37,679 nucleotides of DNA from an uncultured Ruminococcus sp. (GCA_902764235.1 CACWVH010000003.1:12020-49698), one strand, 5' to 3'. Shown: positions 1-7,891, numbered from the stretch's first letter. The notes: generated from the sequence alone by a model not told the origin. Numbers and translations: made by a program.

Positions 1-132
1 CTTGACAACCGTCAGGTTGCCTGCGGTCTTTTTGCACAACCTGACGAAAAAATTGCTGACGCAATACAGGCACTGGATTTAATCAGTGCTTCCTTAAATC
101 TCAAAAAAGCACCGCCACTTTTTTATAAGTGA
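1..132 (+). CDS. C-terminal end of an unidentified protein (cut by window edge)
   Basis: Frame 1 is open from the first base to a TGA at 130-132 and gives 43 residues of ordinary composition, ending KKAPPLFYK. It converges on spo0A, and its stop lies inside the hairpin that ends spo0A. I do not recognise the family from so short a tail. That it is a real gene end is inferred from the open frame and the convergent layout, and the upstream sequence would settle it. Confidence 0.45.
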   Translation, partial: LDNRQVACGLFAQPDEKIADAIQALDLISASLNLKKAPPLFYK

Positions 133-140
133 CGATGCTT
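103..140 (-). terminator. Rho-independent terminator of spo0A
   Basis: Two arms (about 108-120 and 127-139) form a 13-bp stem on the minus strand, with two G-U pairs and a loop of about 6 nt. A run of U (complement of A103-A108) follows. On the plus strand the same positions are C-A mismatches, so the hairpin favours minus-strand transcripts. Confidence 0.7.
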
Positions 141-145
141 TTTCA

Positions 146-937
146 TTATGCCGGTACTACCACCGGACGGTCCTCTCCGAGCCTTATCCTGTCGGCAAGC
201 ATTGCGACAAATTCACTGTTTGTAGGCTTTCCTCTTCCGTTATGGATAGTATAGCCGAAATAGGAATTCAGAACATCGAGATCTCCCCTGTCCCATGCTA
301 CCTCGATCGCATGGCGTATTGCTCTTTCTACTCTTGACGGAGTGGTTTCATAACGCTCTGCAACAGAAGGATACAACTCCTTTGTTACAGCGTTTATCAG
401 CTGAGGGCGGCGGACACACATGATTATTGAATCCCTGATATAATGATATCCCTTTATGTGTGCAGGAACGCCGATCTGATGAAGCATATCTGTTACCGTA
501 CACTCAAGCTTGTTGTCGCCTGAGCCTGATGACACAAATGCATAGTCGTTCTGCTTTTTGCAGAATTCTATCAGATCAGTTATCCTTTCAAGCAGGTCAT
601 CTGTGCTGAAGGGTTTTATCAGATAATATGCGGCTCCGGCTTCAATTGCCTCTCTTTCGATTATCGGACTTGCAAAATGAGACATTATGACAAATACCGG
701 TGATTTTTCTTTTCTTGCCGACTTTACCTTTTTAATTACACCTATGCCGTCAACACCGCTCATAAAAACATCCATCAGAACAATGTCAGGCTCAAATTCT
801 TCGATCTCCTCAAGCACTCTGCGTCCGTTTTTCTCACAATTTTTCGGAACAAATCCATGTTTATCAAACACATCAGTTCCCAGCTTTGCATATTCCTTCT
901 CTTCCTCTGAAATAAGCACCTTGAATTTTTTATCCAT
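146..937 (-). CDS. spo0A: Spo0A, master regulator of sporulation
   Basis: Response regulator of 263 aa. The receiver domain (about 1-125) has an acidic pocket at E11/E12, the phospho-acceptor D56 in DIVLMDVF and the conserved lysine K108 in LIKPF. A linker leads to the Spo0A C-terminal DNA-binding domain (about 145-263), with HQIGVPAHIKGYHYIR and the recognition-helix segment SRVERAIRHAIE (201-212). When phosphorylated this family binds 0A boxes to start sporulation and alter stationary-phase expression. The ATG is preceded by a GGGGG ribosome site. It lies downstream of spoIVB on the same strand, the usual clostridial order. Residue positions match B. subtilis Spo0A closely, so identification is firm. 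Whether the organism sporulates cannot be judged from this gene. Confidence 0.97.
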   Translation of the reverse strand: MDKKFKVLISEEEKEYAKLGTDVFDKHGFVPKNCEKNGRRVLEEIEEFEPDIVLMDVFMSGVDGIGVIKKVKSARKEKSPVFVIMSHFASPIIEREAIEAGAAYYLIKPFSTDDLLERITDLIEFCKKQNDYAFVSSGSGDNKLECTVTDMLHQIGVPAHIKGYHYIRDSIIMCVRRPQLINAVTKELYPSVAERYETTPSRVERAIRHAIEVAWDRGDLDVLNSYFGYTIHNGRGKPTNSEFVAMLADRIRLGEDRPVVVPA

Positions 938-1026
938 TTCAAATCCCCCGTTAAAATAATTTTGCAGCGGTCAGAAACAAAGCAGTTGCTGCTTTTTGTT
1001 TGCTTTGCTGTTTTCGTGATGATAAT

Positions 1027-1055
1027 ATATTACCATATTTTACCAGATTTGGCAA
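1027..1055 (-). promoter_or_regulatory. Candidate sigma-A promoter of spo0A
   Basis: On the minus strand, -35 TTGCCA (1055-1050) and -10 TAATAT (1032-1027) are separated by 17 bp, about 90 bp before the spo0A ATG. A hairpin (AAACAAAGCAG paired with CTGCTTTTTGTTT, around 985-1008) lies in the putative leader. I see no convincing 0A box or sigma-H motif. Confidence 0.45.
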
Positions 1056-1109
1056 TACCTAAATCAAACTTTTTTTATTTTTCCGGGAAATTTTTATCAA
1101 ACTGAAAAA

Positions 1110-2336
1110 CTATTGTGTTATCGCTGCCTGCTTTTGTACAATTTTATTATTATAATCTGCCATATTTTCCGCAAATACGGCATAACCGTGTACCGGATCG
1201 TCAATATATACATGAGTCAGTGCTCCTACGAGTCTGCCGTTCTGTATAATAGGACTTCCGCTCATACCCCTGACTATTCCACCTGTTTTTTCGATAAGAC
1301 GCTTATCGGTTATCCTTATTACCATATTTTTAGACGGGGTACTGTTGTCATAGCTGATATCCTCAATTTCGACATCATAGCATTCAGGCTCGCTGCCTTC
1401 AATAGTGGAGAGCATTGATGCACTGCCCTTTGTCACTTCCTGACGGAAGGCTATTTCTATTTCTTTACCGGGAGAAATATCGCTGTACGTTCCGTAAAGC
1501 CCGCATTCACTGTTTGCCCTGAGCCTTCCGAGAGGCTCGCCTGAGGTAAAACAGCCGCAAAGGCTACCGGGGCTTCCGCCGATGCTTTTATCTGCCGAGA
1601 TTATATCAGCCGGAACGATATCGCCGTCTGCCAGCGGCATGAGACTTCCGCTGTCACCGTCATATATACCGTGTCCGAGTCCTGCAAAGGTTTTTGTATT
1701 TTCATCAGTAAAGGTTATCGTCCCGATCCCGGCACAGCTGTCGCGCACCCACAGTCCCAGACGATAGCTGCCAAGCTGCACATCCATTTCAGGAATTATG
1801 GTGGTACTAAAATAATCACCGTTTCTTCTGCATCTGAGAAGTATCGGGCTGCCTCCGCTTTTTTCACAGATCTGCGTAAGCTGTTCATTTGTTTTCAAAG
1901 CTTCACCGTTTGCTTCAAGAATAATATCTCCGCAGCGTATTCCTGCCTTTGAAGAAGGATCCGAGCTTCCGCCTTCAACAGGTACAGAGGAGGTTTTTGC
2001 AACAACAAGACCATCTGTATAAAGCCTTATCCCAAACGGTTTTCCACCAAGTGTTACCGTCTGTCTGTCGCTCAGGTGTACGTCAACGCTTTTTACAGGA
2101 AGAAGTCCGAAAAGCTTTATCTCTGCTTTTGTATTCAGCCGGTCCGATGTTCCGTAAGCCCCTGTACTTTCTGTAAAGCACAGGGTATATGCGGAATTAT
2201 CACCGAAGCTGTAGCCTCCGTTTTTACAAATAGTGATCTCATCCGGAGTTGTCTGTGCTGAATAGGCACAAAAGCCCATTGCGAACAAGCTCAGAGCCGC
2301 CAGTGCCGCACTGAAGGCTCTGAATATTCTTTTCAT
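1110..2336 (-). CDS. spoIVB: SpoIVB peptidase (stage IV sporulation protein B)
   Basis: Secreted or membrane-tethered serine peptidase of 408 aa. In sporulating relatives SpoIVB is made in the forespore and cleaves SpoIVFA, triggering pro-sigma-K processing in the mother cell. An N-terminal hydrophobic segment (about 5-26) is followed by a PDZ domain (about 100-185) and an S55 peptidase domain with GLGHGIYD (H222) and the catalytic serine motif GMSGSP (S359). Length and motifs fit the family. The ATG follows GGAGGTGATGAT. Upstream, only 68 bp separate it from the stop of the KAS III-like gene, and no clear terminator lies between. Read-through from the biosynthetic operon is therefore possible. 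In many clostridia recN sits in this upstream position; here a biosynthetic operon does. Confidence 0.95.
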   Translation of the reverse strand: MKRIFRAFSAALAALSLFAMGFCAYSAQTTPDEITICKNGGYSFGDNSAYTLCFTESTGAYGTSDRLNTKAEIKLFGLLPVKSVDVHLSDRQTVTLGGKPFGIRLYTDGLVVAKTSSVPVEGGSSDPSSKAGIRCGDIILEANGEALKTNEQLTQICEKSGGSPILLRCRRNGDYFSTTIIPEMDVQLGSYRLGLWVRDSCAGIGTITFTDENTKTFAGLGHGIYDGDSGSLMPLADGDIVPADIISADKSIGGSPGSLCGCFTSGEPLGRLRANSECGLYGTYSDISPGKEIEIAFRQEVTKGSASMLSTIEGSEPECYDVEIEDISYDNSTPSKNMVIRITDKRLIEKTGGIVRGMSGSPIIQNGRLVGALTHVYIDDPVHGYAVFAENMADYNNKIVQKQAAITQ

Positions 2337-2404
2337 ATCATCACCTCCATTTTTAGTTTGCCCTTAATCAGGGATTTTTTTTATTGAAATTATTTGAAAT
2401 GCTT

Positions 2405-3337
2405 TCAATATCTGAATATGAGAATATTACAGGTAAGTCCTGCAGCTGTTCCTGTGAGCATTACATTATCGCCGTGCCTTATCTTATTTTCATGTATCGC
2501 AGCGCAGAGCATGAACGGTACGGATGCCGAGATCATATTTCCATAATCCTTTACCCTGTCTATGTATTTATCCTTTCCGATACCGAGCCTGGGCATGATA
2601 TATCCCAGCGCCTTACTTGCCTGATGAGGAATGACAAGTGCGATATCATCAAAGCTCATGCCTGAGCTTTTTATGCTTTTTTCAAAAAAGGACGGAAGAT
2701 TGTGTGCACAAAGCCTGAGCACCCTTAGCCCCTTCATATCAAAATAATAATCATCCCTGTTTTCTTCGTTCATTTCAAACGCAGATTCAAGAGCACAGCC
2801 GCCTCTTATCTCTGTATCATGTGCGCCCTCCGACCAGGTTTTCTGTGCTGCAAACAATACTCCGCTGTCCTCATCTGTACCGCTGACAACAAAGGCTGCT
2901 GCTGCATCTGAAAAAAGCTCATAGCTTTCCCTCTGCTTCGGATTCAGTGCCGCAGATGCGGTATCTCCGGAAACAATCAGTATATTCTTATATCTTCCGC
3001 TGTCCGTCAGATATGCCGCCATATCAAATGCTGTGATGAAGCTTGTGCAGGATGTATTTATATCCATTGCAGGAATATCCGTGCCTTTTGCAATGCGCTC
3101 ATGTATAAGTGCGGCATTACAGGGTATCGCCTGAAGCGGTGTTGCCATTCCGGCGATTATCAGATCTATCTCCCTGATATCAAGTCCTGCGTCACAAAGT
3201 GCGCCCATTGCTGCACGCTCCGCAAGATCAAGCAGAGTCTGTCCTTTTTGCAGTCTGTACCTTGTCTGGCTGCCGAATTTTACCTTTCCTCCGTCAGGCA
3301 GAACAGCTGCACATCCGGTTATTTTTATTTTTCTCAT
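2405..3337 (-). CDS. KAS III / OleA-like thiolase-fold condensing enzyme
   Basis: Condensing enzyme of 310 aa in the 3-oxoacyl-ACP synthase III family. The Cys-His-Asn triad is complete: C97 in NTSCTSF, H238 in IPHQASK and N267 in YGNMISAS. The C-terminal GTAAGLTCNI fits the KAS III C-terminal domain. Such enzymes make Claisen condensations from acyl-CoA or acyl-ACP substrates, and OleA in the same superfamily joins two acyl-CoAs. I chose the ATG at 3337, preceded by GAGGAC; a longer upstream frame would overlap the adenylate-forming gene. It is the last gene of the five-gene operon, 10 bp after its neighbour. No acyl-carrier protein, malonyl transferase or other fatty-acid gene is nearby, so a role in specialised metabolism is more likely than in housekeeping lipid synthesis. 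The substrate is unknown. Confidence 0.85.
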   Translation of the reverse strand: MRKIKITGCAAVLPDGGKVKFGSQTRYRLQKGQTLLDLAERAAMGALCDAGLDIREIDLIIAGMATPLQAIPCNAALIHERIAKGTDIPAMDINTSCTSFITAFDMAAYLTDSGRYKNILIVSGDTASAALNPKQRESYELFSDAAAAFVVSGTDEDSGVLFAAQKTWSEGAHDTEIRGGCALESAFEMNEENRDDYYFDMKGLRVLRLCAHNLPSFFEKSIKSSGMSFDDIALVIPHQASKALGYIMPRLGIGKDKYIDRVKDYGNMISASVPFMLCAAIHENKIRHGDNVMLTGTAAGLTCNILIFRY

Positions 3338-3347
3338 TTTTTTGTCC

Positions 3348-4625
3348 TCATGTTTTTCTCTGGCTTTCAACACGCCTGAGCTTTCTGCCTTTTTCACAGC
3401 TGTACGGATAAAATCTCAGCTCCGGCAGTAAGAAGCTCTTATCCGCAGAAAGCTGTCTGAATTCCTCTGATATTTTTTCCTTAATCAGACTGCTCACATC
3501 ACAGAAAATATCAATACCTCCGTCAGACCTCTGTACAATACGATAATCCGAGATATCACCTGCAAACAGTATGCACCGGCGGATAAAATCCGGAAATACC
3601 TTCACTGCCTTTCCGTCTGTCCCGTTAAAAACAAATACATCATCCTCACGCCCCTCTATCCGCTCAAGAGCTGTAAAGACACTGCCGCAGGGACATTCAT
3701 ATTCCCTTTCCACAAGAACATCATTAAGCTTGTATCTTATCACAGGCTGAGCAGTTCTTTCAAAATCGGTAATGATAGGAATAAACCTTCTTTTGTCGAT
3801 ATATTCCTTTTCAATATATACTATATCCTCATTAAGATGCAGAGTTCCGCAGCGGCAGGTCGTCGCAAGACAGCCCTCCGTACACTGATAGACCTGATGT
3901 ATGACATCAAGTCCGAATGCCCTTTTCAGTATCTGCTCATCCTCTTTTTCAAGCACCTCAGCTATTGAAATGACTGTTTCGGGATGAATACTCAGCCGTC
4001 CGCTTTCGATCTTACGGGCAAGTATCAGAAGCATTGAGGGCTGGGCAACTATTATATCCGCATTAAAGCTGCGCAGCCTGTCTATATTATTCTCAAGATC
4101 AGCATATATATCAAAAAATTCAAATCTAATATCAGACGAACCCACTGATTCATAAAGATTGCTGTTTGCCCTCATAAAAAATGCCACATTGTACTTAGCA
4201 GTTATTCCTCTTTCAAGAAATTTTGCAAGCACAAAGCCTGCCCATTTATCCTTTTCGCTGTCCTCAACAAGGAATATACCTCTGCTGTGTGAGGTACCTG
4301 AGCTGAGTCCTACCGTTATGTTATGCAGCTTTGGGGAAAAGCTGCGTTTTCTTTCGCTGTTTACAGCAAATTCCATTGCCTCGTCCTTGTTTATTCTGAC
4401 TGTATTGATTATGTCAAAATTATCCATCATTATTTTTTTATCAATAATGGGAAGGCTTTCAAGCATTTTTCCCATGAAACGATGATAAAACGGTGAATTC
4501 TCAGTCACAAATGAAAGATGTCTGTTTATCATCCTTTTCTGAAAAAATTTAAGCTGTCTTGCTGAATAGAATTTTCTGTACCTGAATAACAGATAATATT
4601 TAAGGATATTTAATTTATTACTCAT
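3348..4625 (-). CDS. Adenylate-forming enzyme (F390 synthetase / phenylacetate-CoA ligase-like)
   Basis: Small ANL-superfamily enzyme of 425 aa, resembling the putative adenylate-forming or coenzyme-F390-synthetase-related clade. Motifs in order: the phosphate loop SSGTSHSRG (108-116, lacking the usual final Lys), YQCTEG (246-251), RYKLND (297-302) and GREDD (325-329), ending with a lysine in GRKLRR (K415) where the catalytic lysine is expected. Cysteine pairs C257/C259 and C311/C313 could bind zinc, as in phenylacetate-CoA ligase relatives. Expected chemistry is ATP-dependent activation of a carboxylate. OleC of the olefin pathway is an ANL enzyme that makes beta-lactones from beta-hydroxy acids, so that is one possible role. 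The ATG follows AGGAG and overlaps the hydrolase stop by 8 bp, indicating translational coupling. Substrate unknown. Confidence 0.8.
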   Translation of the reverse strand: MSNKLNILKYYLLFRYRKFYSARQLKFFQKRMINRHLSFVTENSPFYHRFMGKMLESLPIIDKKIMMDNFDIINTVRINKDEAMEFAVNSERKRSFSPKLHNITVGLSSGTSHSRGIFLVEDSEKDKWAGFVLAKFLERGITAKYNVAFFMRANSNLYESVGSSDIRFEFFDIYADLENNIDRLRSFNADIIVAQPSMLLILARKIESGRLSIHPETVISIAEVLEKEDEQILKRAFGLDVIHQVYQCTEGCLATTCRCGTLHLNEDIVYIEKEYIDKRRFIPIITDFERTAQPVIRYKLNDVLVEREYECPCGSVFTALERIEGREDDVFVFNGTDGKAVKVFPDFIRRCILFAGDISDYRIVQRSDGGIDIFCDVSSLIKEKISEEFRQLSADKSFLLPELRFYPYSCEKGRKLRRVESQRKT

Positions 4626-5427
4626 ATTTTTTCTCCTGCATCGCTCCGTGCGAAAAGATGATCTTTATTTCCGGATGAAATGAGGAAAATGCACGGAGTC
4701 TTTTTATAGTGTCGATATACTGTCTGTAACTGTGCTGTATAAGTCTGGGTATAAACCGCATTTTTTCAGCATGATCCATAAGGTCTGTGCCCCAGCAGGC
4801 ATCAGCCGCAAGCAGCAGTTCAAATTCAGGAAGAAATATCCCCAGCTGACCGTATGCATGACCGTCAAGCTCAATTCCGATAATTGATCCATCGCCAAGG
4901 ATATCATATGTATTCCGGAAAAAACCGTCAAAAATTGTTTTACCGCTGTATTTTTTCAGTGCCCTCATATGCGGACGGTTTTCCGGGACCATATTTCTGA
5001 ATACAAGATCAAAGCAGTTCCCTGTATAAAGCGTATTGAGAACCTTAGGAGTTGAAATGAGCTCATAGCTTCTGAAAAGCTTCAAGGCTCCGATATGATC
5101 GGGATGAGCATGAGACAGTATTATCCTTTTCACGCTGTCAGGAGATATACCGTCAGCTTCAAGCTTTGAAATAATTGTCTCGTTTTCCCTGATAAATGTT
5201 CTGTTGAGTGTATTGTAGATTTTTGAAACTATCCCGTTTTCATATATCAGCTGAGAGTAACCTGTATCAAATAATATATTGCCCAGATCTTCATGGGTTA
5301 TCAGCGCTGCAAGAGCAGGAAAGCTTCTCCTCTCAGGCGGAAAGCTTTTAAAAACATGACTAAGCTCATTTTCACAGCAGCCGCAGGCATACAGCTTAAC
5401 GCTTCTGAGCCTTCTGATATCGTCCAT
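4618..5427 (-). CDS. Metallo-beta-lactamase-fold hydrolase
   Basis: A 269-aa protein with the full MBL metal-ligand set: HAHPDH (106-111), H190 in DGHAYGQ, D209 in AADACWG and H260 in FSHGAMQ. It should bind two metal ions and hydrolyse an ester, thioester, lactone or similar bond. The fold is close to lactonases (AHL-lactonase group) by motif spacing, which is inference only. The start at ATG 5427 is favoured over an upstream in-frame TTG because AAGGA lies 10 bp before it. It overlaps the reductase gene by 32 bp and the adenylate-forming gene by 8 bp, so the three are tightly coupled. In this operon it occupies the place of the alpha/beta hydrolase OleB in olefin clusters, or acts as a thioesterase that releases product. 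Confidence 0.85.
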   Translation of the reverse strand: MDDIRRLRSVKLYACGCCENELSHVFKSFPPERRSFPALAALITHEDLGNILFDTGYSQLIYENGIVSKIYNTLNRTFIRENETIISKLEADGISPDSVKRIILSHAHPDHIGALKLFRSYELISTPKVLNTLYTGNCFDLVFRNMVPENRPHMRALKKYSGKTIFDGFFRNTYDILGDGSIIGIELDGHAYGQLGIFLPEFELLLAADACWGTDLMDHAEKMRFIPRLIQHSYRQYIDTIKRLRAFSSFHPEIKIIFSHGAMQEKKYE

Positions 5428-6388
5428 AATCCTCAATTCCTTCCGAGATAGTTTTTACAGGCTTATATCCGAGCTTTTCCTTAGCCTTTGTTATATCAAG
5501 CGTCTGCGAAAAGGCAAGTGTGCAGACTGTATATCTTGTCAGCGGCGGTTCGCCAGGCTTATCCTTTTTTCTCCATTTGTTTTCCAGACTGCATGATATC
5601 CTGTAAACGAGTCCGAAGGGCAGCCTGAGATATTTAGGCTTTTCACCGATAGCTGCAAGAAATTTTTCAAGTATTATCCTGAATTTCATAGGCTCGCCGT
5701 TAGTGATATTGAATACCTCATTATCTATCCCGTCCTTTTGTGCTGCAAGTATACAGGCATGAGCAACATTTTCCACACAGGTGATATCCACGTAGTTTTC
5801 TCCGCCGTTGAAAAGTGGTATTCCTGATTTTTTATTAGCCTCAAGTATTCTCGGTATCAGACTTGTATCCCCTATACCGAAAAGCCCCCTCGGGCGTATT
5901 ATTACGGTATAAAGACCCATTTTATGAAATTCTTTTATTACATCCTCAGCAAGTATCTTCGATTTTATGTAATAATTCAGATCGTTGTTTTCATCGAAAT
6001 CATCCTCCCTGATGCTGAAGCGATGCAGCCTGCCTGAATAGATACTCGGCGATGAAACATATACGATACGGCTGACATTATTTTCGATACACAGCTCACA
6101 GATATTGTTTGTTCCCTCAACATTTATGCGGAAAAAATCCTCCCATTTTCCCCAGACCGTTGAAAGCGCACCTGCGTGTATAACACAATCTATGTCTTTG
6201 AAAAATCCGGCACATTCTGTTTTATTTGTGAAATCTCCCTTACAGAACACTGCACCAAGCTTACTGAGTTCCTCTCCAGCCTTTTCATTTCTTCCCAAAG
6301 CATATACGTTATAACCCTTGTCAATAAGCTGTCTGACAAGATATTTCCCAAGAAAACCGGTAGCTCCGGTCACAAGTATATTATTCAT
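5396..6388 (-). CDS. NAD(P)-dependent epimerase/3-beta-HSD-type reductase (OleD-like)
   Basis: Extended short-chain dehydrogenase of 330 aa. The Rossmann motif is TGATGFLG (G8, G11, G14), an Arg follows strand 2 (ALGRN, R33), which suggests NADP(H), and the catalytic tyrosine and lysine are Y140 and K144 (YIKSK) after VSSPSIY. Overall it resembles the 3-beta-hydroxysteroid dehydrogenase / OleD branch, which reduces a beta-keto acid to a beta-hydroxy acid, more than sugar epimerases. That choice rests on sequence character and neighbours. The start at ATG 6388 follows GGGGAGG at ideal spacing; the upstream in-frame extension is not needed. It lies 22 bp after the glycosyltransferase gene. A sugar-modifying role supplying that glycosyltransferase is the main alternative. 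Confidence 0.85.
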   Translation of the reverse strand: MNNILVTGATGFLGKYLVRQLIDKGYNVYALGRNEKAGEELSKLGAVFCKGDFTNKTECAGFFKDIDCVIHAGALSTVWGKWEDFFRINVEGTNNICELCIENNVSRIVYVSSPSIYSGRLHRFSIREDDFDENNDLNYYIKSKILAEDVIKEFHKMGLYTVIIRPRGLFGIGDTSLIPRILEANKKSGIPLFNGGENYVDITCVENVAHACILAAQKDGIDNEVFNITNGEPMKFRIILEKFLAAIGEKPKYLRLPFGLVYRISCSLENKWRKKDKPGEPPLTRYTVCTLAFSQTLDITKAKEKLGYKPVKTISEGIEDYGRYQKAQKR

Positions 6389-6410
6389 TTTTTCCTCCCC
6401 TGATCCGGGA

Positions 6411-7598
6411 TCATTCATTATTTCTGTTTAAAAGAGCCTCAAGCTTTTCCATAAGCTCATTCATCCTTATATCATTGAATTCGCGGATAAGCCTTTCATC
6501 CGCAGTATAGCTTTCTGTAAGCTCACGGGCTTTTTTCTGTATTCCTTCCGTCCCGTGAATAACAATTCCCAAGCCCGGCTTTTGCAGCATCTTTGCATTG
6601 ATAGCCTGTTCCCCCTGCTGTGGACAGATCAGACACGGCACTCCGTTTGCTGCTGCCTCACATATACTGTTCATACCTCCTGCGGAGATAAAAAGCCTTG
6701 CTTTTTTCATTACAGCCTGCTGGTCGGTATATTTCTTTATTATAATGTTTTCAGTCAGGTCATACTTATCTTGTTTATCAAAAAGCAGCGAAGAAGAAAT
6801 TATTACTGTAAAATCCGTTCCGGAGAATTCTTTTATTATCCCCTGCCAGAATTTCTCACTGCTGTTAAAAACCGTACCGAGAGAAACATATATCATGTTT
6901 TTATAATCATAATCATCCGGGTCAGAAAAAGTGGTTTCTCTCAGAAGGGATGAGGGCCCGAGAAAAAAGTCACGCCCTGTCATCCTGCTTTTATCAGGAT
7001 GCAGCAGACCGGGATATGTATATACATTCAGCTCCGCCTTATTCATCAGAATATCCAGAAGCGCTGCTTTTGTTATCTTGTATCTGCGTTTTATTATCCT
7101 GTTGTTCTGCCATACAGAAGGCAGAAATTTCAGTTCTCTCACACAGCCTGCGGAAAACCTCATTGTATACATAAGAAATGCTCTGCTGAAAACAGAAGGC
7201 ACTGTAATTATCGTATTAATGCTTACAGAGGAGATATGCAGGATTTCCGAGACCGCTCTTCCCCAGAATGCAAGCGTATCAAAAATTATAAGATCAGGTG
7301 AAAGCTCCCCTGCACAGTGCAGAAGTCCGTCAAGTACCCGCAGAGTAAAACGCTGAATCAGTTCCGTAAGCTCAAGAAGTCTGCTTCCGACTGTTGTATC
7401 AAATACAATATCTCCAAGCTCATATTCAATGAATTCAGCTCTGACAGATTCTGCTGCCGGTCTGAATTCCTCTGTTCCATAAAAAATCACCCTGCAGCCG
7501 CTTTCTGAAAGCTCTCTTAGTACAGGGAGTACCGGGTTAACATGACCATAAGCAGGAGTGCTGTAAAAAATGATTGTTCCTGTTAATTGCCTTTTCAT
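6411..7598 (-). CDS. MGT-family glycosyltransferase (GT1), first gene of the operon
   Basis: A GT-B glycosyltransferase of 395 aa related to macrolide and other UDP-glycosyltransferases. The N-terminal half has PAYGHVNPVLPV with the acceptor-side catalytic H19. The C-terminal half has VSLGTVFNSS (238-247) and the donor-binding segment SAGGMNSICEA with the late Glu-Gln pair (E330/Q331). The conserved His of the usual H-x-G-x-N donor motif is replaced by A306. These enzymes attach a sugar to small hydrophobic acceptors, so it could glycosylate the product of the four downstream genes. ATG 7598 follows GGAAG; the GTG nine bases upstream has no usable ribosome site. A consensus promoter lies about 50 bp upstream. 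It is a distant paralogue of the gene at 8382. Confidence 0.85.
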   Translation of the reverse strand: MKRQLTGTIIFYSTPAYGHVNPVLPVLRELSESGCRVIFYGTEEFRPAAESVRAEFIEYELGDIVFDTTVGSRLLELTELIQRFTLRVLDGLLHCAGELSPDLIIFDTLAFWGRAVSEILHISSVSINTIITVPSVFSRAFLMYTMRFSAGCVRELKFLPSVWQNNRIIKRRYKITKAALLDILMNKAELNVYTYPGLLHPDKSRMTGRDFFLGPSSLLRETTFSDPDDYDYKNMIYVSLGTVFNSSEKFWQGIIKEFSGTDFTVIISSSLLFDKQDKYDLTENIIIKKYTDQQAVMKKARLFISAGGMNSICEAAANGVPCLICPQQGEQAINAKMLQKPGLGIVIHGTEGIQKKARELTESYTADERLIREFNDIRMNELMEKLEALLNRNNE

Positions 7599-7631
7599 CG
7601 ATCTCACTTCCGAAAAAGTATGACTGCTCTG

Positions 7632-7834
7632 TTATCAGTTGTTATGATTATATTACATTTACAAAATATTGTCAATACACGAAGATTTTTTATACATTAT
7701 TTCTATATATAATACAAAATTTTGTATAACTACTTTGTTATTAGTTATTATGATTATATTTTATCTACAAGAAAACATCAATATATAAAGAATTTTTTAT
7801 GTATTATTTCTATATGCGATACAAAATTTTGTAT
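7632..7834. repeat. Tandem duplication (about 106 bp unit) of promoter plus palindrome
   Basis: Copy 1 (about 7632-7727) and copy 2 (about 7738-7834) are imperfect direct repeats. Both contain TATGATTATATT, a stretch resembling TTTTTTATRYATTATTTCTATAT, and end with the perfect 16-bp palindrome ATACAAAATTTTGTAT (7712-7727 and 7819-7834). Both also hold a minus-strand promoter: TTGACA/TATAAT in copy 1, and TTGATG (7781-7776)/TATAAT (7758-7753) with 17-bp spacing in copy 2. The palindromes look like regulator binding sites, each about 40-60 bp upstream of a -35 box. Confidence 0.75.
7647..7675 (-). promoter_or_regulatory. Consensus sigma-A promoter of the biosynthetic operon
   Basis: On the minus strand, -35 TTGACA (7675-7670) and -10 TATAAT (7652-7647) are separated by 17 bp, a perfect match to consensus. 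The predicted start near 7640 leaves a leader of about 40 nt before the glycosyltransferase ATG. Confidence 0.8.
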
Positions 7835-7840
7835 TACTGA

Positions 7841-7869
7841 TTGACAAAACTTATTTTTTAATATATAAT
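7841..7869 (+). promoter_or_regulatory. Consensus promoter of tRNA-Leu
   Basis: TTGACA (7841-7846), a 17-bp spacer and TATAAT (7864-7869) lie 22 bp before the tRNA 5' end. The second ATACAAAATTTTGTAT palindrome ends 6 bp upstream of the -35 box. Confidence 0.85.
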
Positions 7870-7891
7870 ACCTTAGTAATTTAAATTATCT

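Noticed and set aside
2345-2385. Terminator at CCCT-TAATC-AGGG followed by eight T on the plus strand
   Set aside because: The stem is only 4 bp and no plus-strand gene ends there.
2405-7598. Ordinary olefin (oleABCD) cluster
   Set aside because: There is no alpha/beta-hydrolase OleB, the ANL enzyme is of the short F390-synthetase-like kind, and a glycosyltransferase is included, so olefin as final product is not supported.
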